This document shows, piece after piece, positions 9,319-18,434 of a DNA stretch of 64,000 bases; the first letter of the stretch is position 1; each line of letters opens with the position of its first letter. The translations under genes and the position numbers were made by a program. A model generated the notes under the pieces. That model had not been told where the DNA came from. It saw nothing but the letters and a program-made list of their open reading frames with translations, and searched no databases. Source of the DNA: Lentisphaerota bacterium (GTDB taxonomy: Bacteria > Verrucomicrobiota > Lentisphaeria > Victivallales > Victivallaceae); NCBI GenBank assembly GCA_015061545.1, contig SUWJ01000005.1, positions 1-64,000 of the forward strand, read 5' to 3'.

Positions 9319-9618
9319 ATGAAAAAGCGTTTCCGTAAAAAGTTTGCCGTTGCCGAATTTTACCGCCCCTGGTTCGCCATCAGCGCCGAGATCAAGCCCA
9401 TGGCTGAAGGCGATCAGGCGGATTTCGTTTCCCGTTTTATTGCCGCAGCTGAAGCGCTGGATATGATCTGCGACGGGGCGATCGGCGAAACTGAACTGGA
9501 AGTTTCTTTCGATACCGGCAGATTGGCTACTGCCAATGCCGAACGCCGTCAGCAGTTTATAGATCAGGTCAGCCAGTGGCCCGAAATCGTCAAAATTGAA
9601 GCTACTGAACTGCAGTAA
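9319..9618 (+). CDS. YggL-like (DUF469) 50S-binding family protein
   Basis: 99 residues. The basic N-terminus KKRFRKKF, the adjacent AEF, the alternating beta strands and the late LEVSF strand follow the pattern I recall for Escherichia coli YggL, a small protein that binds the 50S ribosomal subunit. The start is the ATG at 9319 with AAGGAG at 9306; a longer in-frame ORF from 9172 has no ribosome site. It is followed after 25 bases by the DUF374 acyltransferase gene. Identity to YggL is low by eye, so the assignment rests on pattern and length. Confidence 0.6.
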   Translation: MKKRFRKKFAVAEFYRPWFAISAEIKPMAEGDQADFVSRFIAAAEALDMICDGAIGETELEVSFDTGRLATANAERRQQFIDQVSQWPEIVKIEATELQ

Positions 9619-9643
9619 AGCGTAATTTCAATATCCTGTTTTT

Positions 9644-10378
9644 ATGGGTTACTGGAAGAAAAAATTCCGCAATACCAAGAAATTGCCGGATTGGATTTTT
9701 GTGGTGCTGGCAGCTTTTATCAAGCTGCTGCGCTGCTGTTTTTTCCGCGTTAAGGTGATCGACCCCCACGGTATTGTTGAATCAACCCAACCGTTGGTAT
9801 CGGTTACCTGGCATAATCGGCTGCTCTTTTTTCCTGCGGTGTTTCCTGCAGGGGTGCGGCGTAAAACGGTGGCGGTGGTCAGCGCCTCGCGGGATGGACA
9901 GTACATTGCTGATTTGATAAAGTGCTTCGGCCTGCGCAGCGCCCGCGGTTCATCCAGTCGGGGCGGAATGAACGCCCAGCTGGAGGCTGCCCGCGCTCTC
10001 CGCGAAGGCAATCATGTAAGTTTTACGCCCGACGGTCCCCGCGGGCCGCGTTATCAGATGAGCAAAGGGCCGATCCATCTTGCGGCAATGCACTCGACTG
10101 CGGTGGTTCCGATAACGGTCAATGCCTCCCGGTATTGGGAATGTCGATCCTGGGACCGTTTTCAGATCCCCAAACCATTTTCCACCCTGACGGTGGTGCT
10201 GGGGGAACCGATATTTATACCTCACGATCCCGATGCGGAAACTTTGGAAATCTATCGCAAAAAAGTGGAAGATGCGCTGAATCTTATCAGCAATGTCCGC
10301 AAGGAAGATATGCCGACAGCCGAAGAAATTGCCGAATGTCAGCGGCGGAAAGCCGCCAAAAAAGTTGTAAAGGGTTGA
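9644..10378 (+). CDS. DUF374 family lysophospholipid acyltransferase-like protein
   Basis: 244 residues. The family pattern is clear: TWHNRLLF near 59 (His as general base), SASRDGQYIA near 84, RGSSSRGG near 103, and FTPDGPRGPRYQ near 127. This is the DUF374/LpxL-like acyltransferase group that attaches a fatty chain to a lipid A-type or Kdo-linked acceptor at the inner membrane. A hydrophobic N-terminal segment (~17-33) gives membrane attachment. It lies 4 bases before the deacetylase-like gene and is probably co-transcribed with it. Confidence 0.88.
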   Translation: MGYWKKKFRNTKKLPDWIFVVLAAFIKLLRCCFFRVKVIDPHGIVESTQPLVSVTWHNRLLFFPAVFPAGVRRKTVAVVSASRDGQYIADLIKCFGLRSARGSSSRGGMNAQLEAARALREGNHVSFTPDGPRGPRYQMSKGPIHLAAMHSTAVVPITVNASRYWECRSWDRFQIPKPFSTLTVVLGEPIFIPHDPDAETLEIYRKKVEDALNLISNVRKEDMPTAEEIAECQRRKAAKKVVKG

Positions 10379-10382
10379 CTTT

Positions 10383-11315
10383 ATGAGTAAAAAAGTTCCG
10401 ATTTGTCTGATCGTGGATGATGGCGGGGTGATCAATACATCTTTTTTTCACGATCTGAGAACCAGACACGAATTTCTGATTCCGCCGTTATTTGCCATGC
10501 AGTTCGGACAGCTCTGTTTGAAGTACGGAGTCAAGGGGAAATTTTCGGTGGTGCCGATTCCGTGCGGACTGGGGCGGCTGGATGAACCGGACAAGGTAAA
10601 CATGGTTCCGGCGGAAAATGTGCGCAGCTTTGTGGAATATACTAAAAAATACATTGCTCCCAACTTTTCTATAGCTCCTGAATTGCTGACTCATCTGCTG
10701 GCGTGGAACCTGGCGCAGGGCGGCAAAACGCAATATTGCGAAGATGTTTTTATTGAGCGGCTTAATGCCGACGAGATTGCCGATTATGTGAGTCTGGCGT
10801 TGACTGTATTGGATAATATCGGTCTTACTCCTTCGGGAGTAAGTTCGCCGTGGCGCACGGGCTCGGGGAATATGGACAGTTACGCCAGAGGTATCGGAAT
10901 GGCGTTCAAGCGGGTGTTGAACCGGGATCGGAGCTTCTTTTTCTGCGGTTATCCCCAGCGGCCTTTCCCGACGGTTTGCTGCGATTCGCCCGAATGCGGC
11001 AGAGTGGTGCATATAAGTATGCAAGCGTCGGATGCTTTGTGGGGAACAATGAATCCCGCCACGGCGGAAGAAGCCCATGCCGCCGCAGCAGCAGGTATAG
11101 ATTCCTGGTTGAGTGCCGATGGTAAATCGGGCGCTTTGCGGAAGGCTTTTGATGCGAACGAACCTATGGTAATGCTTACTCATTGGCAATCGCTTTACTC
11201 CGAAGGCCGAGGGATCGGACTGTACTGGTTTGAAGAATTTCTGAAAAGAACTCAAACTTTCTTCGGCGGGCAGCTCGAATGGGTGACTGCTGAGGAGCTG
11301 GCAAACCGGTATTGA
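10383..11315 (+). CDS. Polysaccharide-deacetylase-like (NodB-fold) protein
   Basis: 310 residues. The first strand ends in CLIVDDGG, like the TFDDG metal motif of NodB enzymes. A middle segment reads GVSSPWRTGSG, similar to the conserved RxP strand, and near the C-terminus MLTHWQSLYSEG supplies a late His. The canonical H-x3-H metal pair is not obvious, so the enzyme may be divergent or act on a different N-acyl or carbohydrate substrate. It follows the DUF374 acyltransferase by 4 bases, which suggests an envelope-glycan role. That is an inference. Confidence 0.55.
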   Translation: MSKKVPICLIVDDGGVINTSFFHDLRTRHEFLIPPLFAMQFGQLCLKYGVKGKFSVVPIPCGLGRLDEPDKVNMVPAENVRSFVEYTKKYIAPNFSIAPELLTHLLAWNLAQGGKTQYCEDVFIERLNADEIADYVSLALTVLDNIGLTPSGVSSPWRTGSGNMDSYARGIGMAFKRVLNRDRSFFFCGYPQRPFPTVCCDSPECGRVVHISMQASDALWGTMNPATAEEAHAAAAAGIDSWLSADGKSGALRKAFDANEPMVMLTHWQSLYSEGRGIGLYWFEEFLKRTQTFFGGQLEWVTAEELANRY

Positions 11316-11413
11316 TCCAGCTTTTTTTGCGTTATGCTGCTGATTGCAGAGCGCCGATAAGGCGATTGCAGGAAATAAAAGCAAGATTAATGCAGAAAAA
11401 TCGCTCCTTGAGG

Positions 11414-11441
11414 TTGAAAAAACGTTAAAATATGCTATATT
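11414..11441 (+). promoter_or_regulatory. guaB promoter
   Basis: TTGAAA at 11414-11419 and TATATT at 11436-11441 are 16 bases apart. The -10 is preceded by TGC, an extended -10. The guaB ATG is about 57 bases downstream. Confidence 0.65.
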
Positions 11442-11497
11442 AATATTTAACATTATACATTTTTTTAATTTAAACCCATCCTGCCGGAGAGAGTGTG

Positions 11498-12994
11498 ATG
11501 AATCAATATCTTGATGAATTCATGAACGCCTTCAAATTTGAAGGACTGACCTTTGACGACGTGTCGCTGATTACCCAGTATGCAGATTTTCTGCCCTACG
11601 AAACCAGCGTTGAAAGCCGCTTTTCGCGTCACGTCAAACTGAACATTCCTTTTGCGTCGGCGGCAATGGATACTGTTACCGAAGGGGCAATGGCGATCGC
11701 GATGGCGCGTCTGGGCGGTATCGGGGTGATCCACAAGAATCTTTCCGTGGCGCGTCAGGTCGAAGAAGTCCGCAAGGTCAAACTCTATCTCAACGGTATC
11801 ATCAAAACTCCCGCTGTATTCCACCCCGATATGACGGTGCAGGAAATGCTGGACGAAAAACGCCGCAAGCAGTACAGTTTCTCGGGCTTCCCCATTGTTG
11901 ACAACAACGGTAAACTGCTGGGGATCATCACTGCAAGAGATATGAAATTCCTGACCCGCTACGATGCTAAAATCGGCGATGTTATGCAGAAAAATGTGGT
12001 CACAGCTCCGGAAGGCACCACGTTGCAGGAAGCCTATCAGATCATGCTCGATAAACACGTCGGCAAGCTGCCCACGGTGGATGCCGACGGCAATCTGACC
12101 GGGCTTTACAGCTATCAGGATGTGCGCACGCTGCTGGAAAATGAAGAACCCGATTATAACCGCGACAGCCGTCATCAGCTTCGCGCCGCCGCCGCCATCG
12201 GTCCTTACGATATGGAACGCGCCGAAGCGCTGGTCAAGGCAGGGGTTGACGTTATGGTGCTGGATACTGCTCATGGCGACAGCAAGGGAGTTATCGAGTC
12301 GGTGGCGGAATTCAAAAAGGTCTTTGGCGATAAGGTCGATGTTGTCGCCGGTAACGTGGCTACTGCCGAAGCAGCCAAAGCGCTGGCGGATGCGGGCGCT
12401 GACGGGGTGAAAGTCGGTATCGGTCCCGGCTCGATCTGTACCACCCGCGTGGTTGCCGGGGTAGGGGTGCCGCAGGTTACGGCGGTTTACAATGCCGCCA
12501 AGGCGTTGCCTTCGGATGTGCCGGTAATTGCCGACGGCGGGATCAAGCAGTCGGGCGATATTGCCAAAGCTTTGGCGTTCGGTGCCAGCTCGGTGATGAT
12601 GGGTTCGGCGTTGGCTGGTACTGCCGAAAGTACGGGCGAAGTTACGCTGCATCAGGGCCGCCGCTACGTTATCTACCGCGGCATGGGCAGTCTGGAAGCT
12701 ATGAAGACGGGCAAAGCCAGCCGCGAACGTTACGGTCAGCAGGATGTGGATACCGATAAGAAACTGGTTCCGCAGGGGATCGAAGGTTTGGTTCCCTATC
12801 GCGGTCCGGTGGCGGATGTGGTGTTCCAGATGGTGGGCGGATTGCGTTATTCGCTGGGTTATTGCGGTGCCCGCACGATTGCTGAATTGCAGGAAAAGGC
12901 GAAGGTCATCCGGGTTACGGCAGCAGGTTTGCGCGAAGCTCATCCGCACGATGTTACCATGCTCAAGGATGCGCCCAACTACTCTTCCAACTGA
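11498..12994 (+). CDS. guaB: IMP dehydrogenase
   Basis: 498 residues. Oxidises IMP to XMP with NAD+, the committed step of GMP synthesis. The catalytic loop GPGSICTTR (Cys nucleophile) and the flap RGMGSLEAM are intact. Two CBS domains (about residues 95-215) are inserted in the TIM barrel, as in most bacterial enzymes. The ATG at 11498 follows GGAGAGAG; an in-frame GTG lies immediately before it. Its own promoter and terminator flank it, so it is a single-gene unit. No guaA is in the window. Confidence 0.97.
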   Translation: MNQYLDEFMNAFKFEGLTFDDVSLITQYADFLPYETSVESRFSRHVKLNIPFASAAMDTVTEGAMAIAMARLGGIGVIHKNLSVARQVEEVRKVKLYLNGIIKTPAVFHPDMTVQEMLDEKRRKQYSFSGFPIVDNNGKLLGIITARDMKFLTRYDAKIGDVMQKNVVTAPEGTTLQEAYQIMLDKHVGKLPTVDADGNLTGLYSYQDVRTLLENEEPDYNRDSRHQLRAAAAIGPYDMERAEALVKAGVDVMVLDTAHGDSKGVIESVAEFKKVFGDKVDVVAGNVATAEAAKALADAGADGVKVGIGPGSICTTRVVAGVGVPQVTAVYNAAKALPSDVPVIADGGIKQSGDIAKALAFGASSVMMGSALAGTAESTGEVTLHQGRRYVIYRGMGSLEAMKTGKASRERYGQQDVDTDKKLVPQGIEGLVPYRGPVADVVFQMVGGLRYSLGYCGARTIAELQEKAKVIRVTAAGLREAHPHDVTMLKDAPNYSSN

Positions 12995-13008
12995 TAGTAA
13001 AATTATTA

Positions 13009-13051
13009 AACCCGCCGGAACGTTTGGCAAAGTGTTCCGACGGGTTTTTTT
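13009..13051 (+). terminator. Intrinsic terminator after guaB
   Basis: AACCCGcCGGAAC (13009-13021) pairs with GTTCCGaCGGGTT (13034-13046) and is followed by T7. It is a strong Rho-independent terminator. Confidence 0.85.
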
Positions 13052-13089
13052 ATTGCTGTGCAACTTGGGTGGACAGCAAAGACATCTGT

Positions 13090-13749
13090 TTAATCCAGCG
13101 ATTTTATGTACTCCAGGGCTTTGGATCGGGAACAGGTGAACCTTCTTAAAGTACGAACCGAACCGTCGGCTGCCTGAAGTCTGATATTGCCAATGCGGTA
13201 AATAATGCAAGCCGAGCGCGGCACCGCATAATACGAGATGGTTTTGCCCTCTGCATCCTTTATATGATGTATTGAAACAGAGCGGGAGCAGCATACTTTG
13301 CAATAAGCTGTTTCGTCATAAATAAAATTCCATTCCGGGTGTTTGCAATAGTCGGTGGCGATCTTTGCTCCATCGACAAGACTTTTTTGATTGGGATGAT
13401 CTTCGATAAATACTTCCTGATCTTTGAAGCTGCAAAGCATACCATTTTGCAGAATTTGCAACACTTCTGCATAGTGATGAACTGCCGTTAATTGTTCGAG
13501 TGCTTTCAGATGTGCTTTAGTAGTTTTTTTAGTTTTTTTCTTGACTTTTTCTGCTTCCAGCAGGGCAGAAATCTTTTTTTGCTGTTCAGCTGTAAGCTGG
13601 TTGAAGCTGATGGCGCTTTCGCCTGTGCTGTGGTTTATAACCAGCTCTTTGATTTGGACATTTTTATAAACCTTGCCGTCCTTCGTGGTCATGTCGGCAG
13701 CAAAAATACTCAGCGGACACAACAGTAAAAAACACAATTTTGCTTTCAT
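13090..13749 (-). CDS. Secreted hypothetical protein
   Basis: 219 residues with no family recognised. A signal peptide is clear: KAK, a hydrophobic run LCFLLLCPLSIF, then cleavage near AA-D at about 18-19. The mature part starts with a beta-rich stretch (KDGKVYKNVQIKEL) of the kind seen in small periplasmic proteins. A lysine-rich helix (~68-78) follows, then a Cys-rich part with CKVCC and further single cysteines. The paired cysteines could form disulfides or bind metal. It is convergent with guaB, and its own transcript presumably starts near 13790. Confidence 0.6.
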   Translation of the reverse strand: MKAKLCFLLLCPLSIFAADMTTKDGKVYKNVQIKELVINHSTGESAISFNQLTAEQQKKISALLEAEKVKKKTKKTTKAHLKALEQLTAVHHYAEVLQILQNGMLCSFKDQEVFIEDHPNQKSLVDGAKIATDYCKHPEWNFIYDETAYCKVCCSRSVSIHHIKDAEGKTISYYAVPRSACIIYRIGNIRLQAADGSVRTLRRFTCSRSKALEYIKSLD

Positions 13750-13849
13750 TATTTTTCTTCAGGTTTTCTGATTAATACCGGTTGGGGTTTGCATTAGCCC
13801 ATAGAGTTCAGCAGGCGGTACAGAGTTATCCGCCTGCTGGGAACTCTTT

Positions 13850-14263
13850 TTAACGACGGTGTCCGCGATGCCCATGAGGACCGCGTTGCGGTACCCGGTG
13901 CGGAGCATGATGACGGCGCGGCACCGGCGCATGACGCACCCGTGGAGGCGGCGGCGGTGGCACAGGACGCACCCGTGGAGGCGGCGGCGCGTGATGGATC
14001 ACGATCGGCTTGATCGGAGCTGCGGGAATGACTTCCTGTGTTACTATCACTTGCGGCTGCGGCACGACTTCCTGCGCTATAACTACCGGGCGCGGCGGGG
14101 TGAACAAGGTGTTCACTAAACGGACGATTCCGCCTGCCAGATAAAGTCCGTCATCCCCCTTGCGGTGATGGTGATGCGGTCCGTGAGGTGCTGCCACAGC
14201 TGCAGGAACTGCCACGGTCATTGCCAACGCTGCTCCGGTCAGAACTAAAAATCTTGCTCTCAT
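13850..14263 (-). CDS. His/Pro/Arg-rich secreted small protein
   Basis: 137 residues from the ATG at 14263 (AAAGGG upstream). A signal peptide (RARFLVLTGAALAMTVAV, cleavage near AAPA/VAA) is followed at once by a HGPHHHH cluster. The C-terminal half is almost only Pro, Arg, His and Val, with PPPP runs and HH pairs. This low-complexity tail could bind metal ions or acidic polymers in the periplasm; no enzymatic motif is visible. It diverges from an MFS transporter gene, and the perfect palindrome ACTGACCGGTCAGT lies between the two starts. Confidence 0.6.
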   Translation of the reverse strand: MRARFLVLTGAALAMTVAVPAAVAAPHGPHHHHRKGDDGLYLAGGIVRLVNTLFTPPRPVVIAQEVVPQPQVIVTQEVIPAAPIKPIVIHHAPPPPRVRPVPPPPPPRVRHAPVPRRHHAPHRVPQRGPHGHRGHRR

Positions 14264-14321
14264 ATTCTTGCCCTTTCTGTTTGGATTTTGTTCCCGGAAT
14301 GGGATTTCAAACATATTAACG

Positions 14322-14335
14322 ACTGACCGGTCAGT
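14322..14335. promoter_or_regulatory. 14-bp perfect palindrome, TetR-type operator candidate
   Basis: ACTGACCGGTCAGT is a perfect palindrome with the TGACCGGTCA core often bound by TetR-family repressors. It lies between divergent genes, 25 bases upstream of the MFS -35 box, and would fall between the -35 and -10 of a weak minus-strand promoter. Confidence 0.6.
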
Positions 14336-14359
14336 TTTATTGTCGGCAATACTTAAGAT

Positions 14360-14388
14360 TTGTCAAAATAATTCTGCAGTTGTATATT
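14360..14388 (+). promoter_or_regulatory. Promoter of MFS transporter
   Basis: TTGTCA at 14360-14365 and TATATT at 14383-14388, 17 bases apart, 34 bases before the ATG. AAAGGAG precedes the start codon. Confidence 0.65.
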
Positions 14389-14422
14389 ATATATAAGTTA
14401 TAAAACAAAAAGGAGTGTATTT

Positions 14423-15625
14423 ATGTATATAAATAAGATTTTCAAACCAAACAGCGGGGCAGGGGCATTCTTTTTCAGTATTTTGGTCTGGGGGATCGGA
14501 GTGGGGTGTTTTGCCGCTGCAATGAATAATTATCTGTCAGAAATCCACCATATGGATACAATGGATCGGGGCTGGTTGGAGTTTTTCCGCGAACTGCCGG
14601 GGTTGGCGCTGGTGTTTTTACTGGCATTGCTGCATAAGGTCAGCGATTGGAAGATACTGCGGTTGGGGACGATGGTTTCCATGGCGGGTGCCGCGCTGCT
14701 GCTGATTCCCGCCGACAAGGTGCTGGTTACCGCGTTTATTATGATCTGGAGCATGGGCGAACATCTGGTGATGCCGATCCGTTCAGCAATTGCCATGCAG
14801 ATCGCCAACGAAGATTATCAGGGCCGTTCGCTGGGGCTGCTGACCAGCGTGATGAATTTCGGTACTGTTGCCGGCAGCTTGCTGGTGGCGGGATTGTTTT
14901 ATGCGGGGGTGAATTTTTTCCATCAGAACGAAAAGGTCTTGTTCAATATCCTGTGGGGAATTATTGTGCTGCTGATGTTGGCAAGTACCTTAAGCACTTT
15001 CACCGGCAAAGCTCCCAATCGCCCATCCCGGCGGCCGCGATTGTATTTTGACCGCAAATTTTCCAAGTTTTATGCGCTGGAACTTTTTTACGGAGCGCGC
15101 AAACAAATATTCCTGACCTTTGCGCCTTATGTGCTGATCCGCGAATATAATATGAGTACTGCGGCAATGGCGTTTCTGCTGGGATTGTGTGCGTTTATCA
15201 ATATTTTTGCCGCACCGTTGATCGGAAAACTGACCGACAAGTGGGGGTATCGCAATATTATGATCTACGACACGGTGATTCTGGCATTTGTCTGCATATT
15301 TTACGGATTTTCGGGCAGAATGTTTCCAACTGCGGTTGCCGCGGTGGTGGTATGTGTAAACTTTGTGCTGGATGCAGTTATCAGCACCAGCAGTATGGCT
15401 ACCAATATTTATGTGCGCGAGATCTCCGGCTCGCAGGATGAATTGACCAGCACCCTCTCCACGGGAATTTCCATCAATCACCTGATTGCCATATTAACTG
15501 CTCCCGTTGGCGGTTGGATATGGGCGCGTTTCGGTATCGGAACACTCTTTGTCTTTGCCGCAGTTATGGCAATTTGCAATTCGCTCTTTGCTGCCACGCT
15601 GCCCAAAAAAGATCCGATAGGGTAA
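14423..15625 (+). CDS. MFS transporter
   Basis: 400 residues with about twelve hydrophobic helices and a central basic loop near residue 195-210 (KAPNRPSRRPRLYFDRK), the layout of the major facilitator superfamily. A loop motif LIGKLTDKWGYR near 262 matches the D-x-x-G-R/K signature between helices 8 and 9. The substrate is unknown. Its divergence from a His-rich secreted protein, with a TetR-type palindrome between them, suggests inducible export or import, but nothing in the sequence names the compound. Confidence 0.85.
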   Translation: MYINKIFKPNSGAGAFFFSILVWGIGVGCFAAAMNNYLSEIHHMDTMDRGWLEFFRELPGLALVFLLALLHKVSDWKILRLGTMVSMAGAALLLIPADKVLVTAFIMIWSMGEHLVMPIRSAIAMQIANEDYQGRSLGLLTSVMNFGTVAGSLLVAGLFYAGVNFFHQNEKVLFNILWGIIVLLMLASTLSTFTGKAPNRPSRRPRLYFDRKFSKFYALELFYGARKQIFLTFAPYVLIREYNMSTAAMAFLLGLCAFINIFAAPLIGKLTDKWGYRNIMIYDTVILAFVCIFYGFSGRMFPTAVAAVVVCVNFVLDAVISTSSMATNIYVREISGSQDELTSTLSTGISINHLIAILTAPVGGWIWARFGIGTLFVFAAVMAICNSLFAATLPKKDPIG

Positions 15626-15632
15626 GGCGATG

Positions 15633-15670
15633 TAAAAAAAGGGTGCTGCAAACTCTTCCGCAGCACCCTT
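15633..15670 (-). terminator. Intrinsic terminator of the glutamate dehydrogenase gene
   Basis: GGGTGCTGC (15641-15649) pairs with GCAGCACCC (15660-15668). On the minus strand a run of seven T follows the stem. It may also slow transcription from the convergent MFS gene. Confidence 0.8.
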
Positions 15671-15686
15671 GAAAGTGGTTAAGGCT

Positions 15687-18173
15687 TTACAGATCGGAAT
15701 TGTAAATCTTTTTCGTAGCTTCTTCCACCGAAGCGATTGCCAGTTTGTATTCCAGCGGCAAACGGTTCAACCGGTCGGCGTATTTGGTTGCCAGTATACC
15801 GGGCAGATGCGCCAGAACGGTTTCGGTCTGACACTTGGCGGGATCCTCAAGGAGTTTGGCAAAAATCCTTGCGTTTTCCGCATTGATCGCCTGACTGAGT
15901 TCCTCGGTAAGATCGGTCAGATATTTACCGCTCTTTTTGTGCATACGGAAAAGCCAGTCGGCTTCGAGCTGCGCCAGATGTGCCAGTTTGCCCAGCAGTT
16001 CTTTGACCAGAATCTTTTTGTCGGCTTGAAATTCTTCGGGTTCCAGCATCAGCCCGGAGAGAATTTCAAAGCTGGAGGTGATTACACCGCATTTGTTTGC
16101 CGACGCATCTTTGATAATGGGAATATGGGCTTCCTGCAATTTGATGCGCGCTTCGGGTGTAATAAAACTGTTGGCGCCTTCCACGATCGCCCGGCTGGAT
16201 GGTTTGCCATCGGGCATATAATCGGTATAATTGTTGATATTCAAAGTGGAGGGCCGTCCGCCGCAGGGCATGAATATATCAGCATAATGGTAAAGGTTGC
16301 TGTGGAATATACTCATATACTCGTTGCGGTCCACAAAACTTTCGCACCAACCTTCCGCCTTGCGTTCGATCAGGCGGTAGCCATTGTCCTGTACTTTACT
16401 GAAAAGCATATAGGCGCCGATGCCCTGCAATTTTTCAGGATCAAAACTGTCCAGATTGGCTTTGAGCAGCAATTTTGCCAGCTCCTGCCGATCGATTCCC
16501 GCCGGGTCGTAGATCACGGCAGGGCCATCGGTGATGGCGGTGATTTTCAGATTGGGGTGTACGGGTGAACCATCGGATTTTTTTGCCAGCAGGAGTTTCA
16601 TCATATTACCCGCCACGTCGCCGCCGGGGCCGCCGGCGATCTTGACGCTGAATTCATCATCATCGGCAATGTTGAGTTCCCGCATGGTGCGCAACAAATA
16701 CTGGTATACCCCGAAACTGGTAACGCCGTATTCCTTATGATTGATCCCTGTATCCGGCTTGCCTGAAATCAATCCCGATTTAAGGGTGTAGCCGACTTTT
16801 ACCGCATATTGCCCGATCCATGAGATCATATCGTCAAACATATTTTCATCGGGGCCGATTTCGATGATCTCTTTGCTGCCGAGATAATCCACGATTGACT
16901 TGTCGCGCAAGGTATTGCTGCTGTCGTAATTTATCAGCGATACAAACGCTTCGCAAAATACCCGCTGCACCGTCCAGAGCAGGGGTTTGAACTCTGCGCC
17001 CGATTCCATATTGATCAGCGAGATCATTTTTGATCCGCCTTCGTAGATATCTTTATTCTTCCAATGCTGAGTATGCGCCAGCACAAAGACTTCTCTGAAA
17101 ATCTCATCGTTGGCAGCATCGAACAGCGCCATTTCGTCCAGCTTGCAGGAGGAGCGTTTCGGCACTACGGTGCGCCAGCCGCCGCGGGCAATTTCGGAAA
17201 AGCGGACCTGAAAACCCAGCGCATTTTCCCGATAGAAGAAGAATACTCCGTAAGGCCGGTCAGCGGGGAAGGCGCCGGTGTACTTTCCGTCGATCTGACC
17301 GTAGAAATCCATAAATGCCGGATCCAGACGGAAGGCAAGAGCCGACTTGCCGCTGCTGTAAAAATTACTCTTGAGTATAACGCTCAGAAAGTTTTTGACT
17401 GCCAGCAGAATATTTTTGGCAATCACATCGTTGTAATAAACTCCGCTGTTGATGCAGTCGATCGCTTCATCGGCTTTATTCAGGATCGCCTGACCGCATT
17501 CAGGAGAATATTTGTTCCCGGGGGTGAATTTGGCGCTGAAAAATTCCAGCAGCAGCTTGAGGATATCCGCATTGATCGCCATATAGCGGAAGATATCGGC
17601 ACGATTATAGGCGCTGCGGTCGATAAAAGCAAACTGGGTATGGACAAATTCTGCCGCTGCGCGCATCAGGTTGGCTTCCGCCAAACTGAGCAGCCCCGTT
17701 TTGACCAGATGTTCGGCAAACAGGTCATCGGCGCTGCTCCAGAAAAGCATTTCCAGTTCTCCGGCAATCAGCGCAGCATCACCTTTTACTCTGGCGGTGA
17801 TGATCCAAACGGGTTTAGCGTCAAACTCTTCGGCGCAATCCTGTCTGGTCAGCTGGATCGGGTCGGACAAGCTGATGTTGTCATACCTCCGCAGCTTTTT
17901 CATATAATCCTGTACGCCGACAAAAGTCGGCACCGCCAGGATCACTTTCTGAGCTTTAACCGCGGAAAATACATGATCGCAGCATTGGGCCTGCAATGCC
18001 AGATTGATTGCAGTTACTGTAATATCGCTACGGAGCTTCCGGAGCGAAGCAGGTATGATGCGGGAGAATATTTCATTGACTTCATCGGCAGGGGCTATTT
18101 GCTTTTTCAGGCAATCTGCCAGAATTTCTTCTGTGTTTTTCGGCACGGTTTCTTCATGACGTTCCCGGTTCAT
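15687..18173 (-). CDS. NAD-specific glutamate dehydrogenase, mid-size form
   Basis: 828 residues. Interconverts glutamate and 2-oxoglutarate plus ammonia. The catalytic half contains GINHKEYGVTSFGVYQYL and the dinucleotide loop KIAGGPGGDVAGNM, typical of the large NAD-dependent enzymes (GDH-115/GDH-180) and not of the ~450-residue hexameric type. The N-terminal ~250 residues are poorly conserved and probably regulatory. At 828 residues it is shorter than the 1000- and 1600-residue classes. The ATG at 18173 with AAAGGA upstream was chosen over a TTG at 18179. It is a single-gene transcript ending at a strong terminator. Confidence 0.88.
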   Translation of the reverse strand: MNRERHEETVPKNTEEILADCLKKQIAPADEVNEIFSRIIPASLRKLRSDITVTAINLALQAQCCDHVFSAVKAQKVILAVPTFVGVQDYMKKLRRYDNISLSDPIQLTRQDCAEEFDAKPVWIITARVKGDAALIAGELEMLFWSSADDLFAEHLVKTGLLSLAEANLMRAAAEFVHTQFAFIDRSAYNRADIFRYMAINADILKLLLEFFSAKFTPGNKYSPECGQAILNKADEAIDCINSGVYYNDVIAKNILLAVKNFLSVILKSNFYSSGKSALAFRLDPAFMDFYGQIDGKYTGAFPADRPYGVFFFYRENALGFQVRFSEIARGGWRTVVPKRSSCKLDEMALFDAANDEIFREVFVLAHTQHWKNKDIYEGGSKMISLINMESGAEFKPLLWTVQRVFCEAFVSLINYDSSNTLRDKSIVDYLGSKEIIEIGPDENMFDDMISWIGQYAVKVGYTLKSGLISGKPDTGINHKEYGVTSFGVYQYLLRTMRELNIADDDEFSVKIAGGPGGDVAGNMMKLLLAKKSDGSPVHPNLKITAITDGPAVIYDPAGIDRQELAKLLLKANLDSFDPEKLQGIGAYMLFSKVQDNGYRLIERKAEGWCESFVDRNEYMSIFHSNLYHYADIFMPCGGRPSTLNINNYTDYMPDGKPSSRAIVEGANSFITPEARIKLQEAHIPIIKDASANKCGVITSSFEILSGLMLEPEEFQADKKILVKELLGKLAHLAQLEADWLFRMHKKSGKYLTDLTEELSQAINAENARIFAKLLEDPAKCQTETVLAHLPGILATKYADRLNRLPLEYKLAIASVEEATKKIYNSDL

Positions 18174-18342
18174 AATCAAATATCCTTTGGTTTTTCTATA
18201 AAGTTTTTTATAAGTATAAAGTACCCTTATTTTTTAAAAGTTCAAGCAGATTTTGCAAAAAAAACAAAATAATCTGCTGACTGGTTTCAGCATTGTTGCT
18301 GACGCCTGTAGTATAAATTCTGCAATAAAAATTAAACTAAAT

Positions 18343-18370
18343 TTGAAAAAAAAATAAGATGATATATATT
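18343..18370 (+). promoter_or_regulatory. Promoter of sugar isomerase gene
   Basis: TTGAAA at 18343-18348 and TATATT at 18365-18370, 16 bases apart, in a very A-rich stretch 65 bases before the start codon. Confidence 0.6.
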
Positions 18371-18434
18371 ATGCTGAAATAGATTGTTTTGACCTTTTTG
18401 TAACCTTAAAAATTTGAAAAAAGCAGGTGTTATT

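Noticed and set aside
11465..13303. 612-codon minus-strand ORF opposite guaB
   Set aside because: guaB is certain on the plus strand; the translated antisense sequence has no family pattern and would span the guaB terminator.
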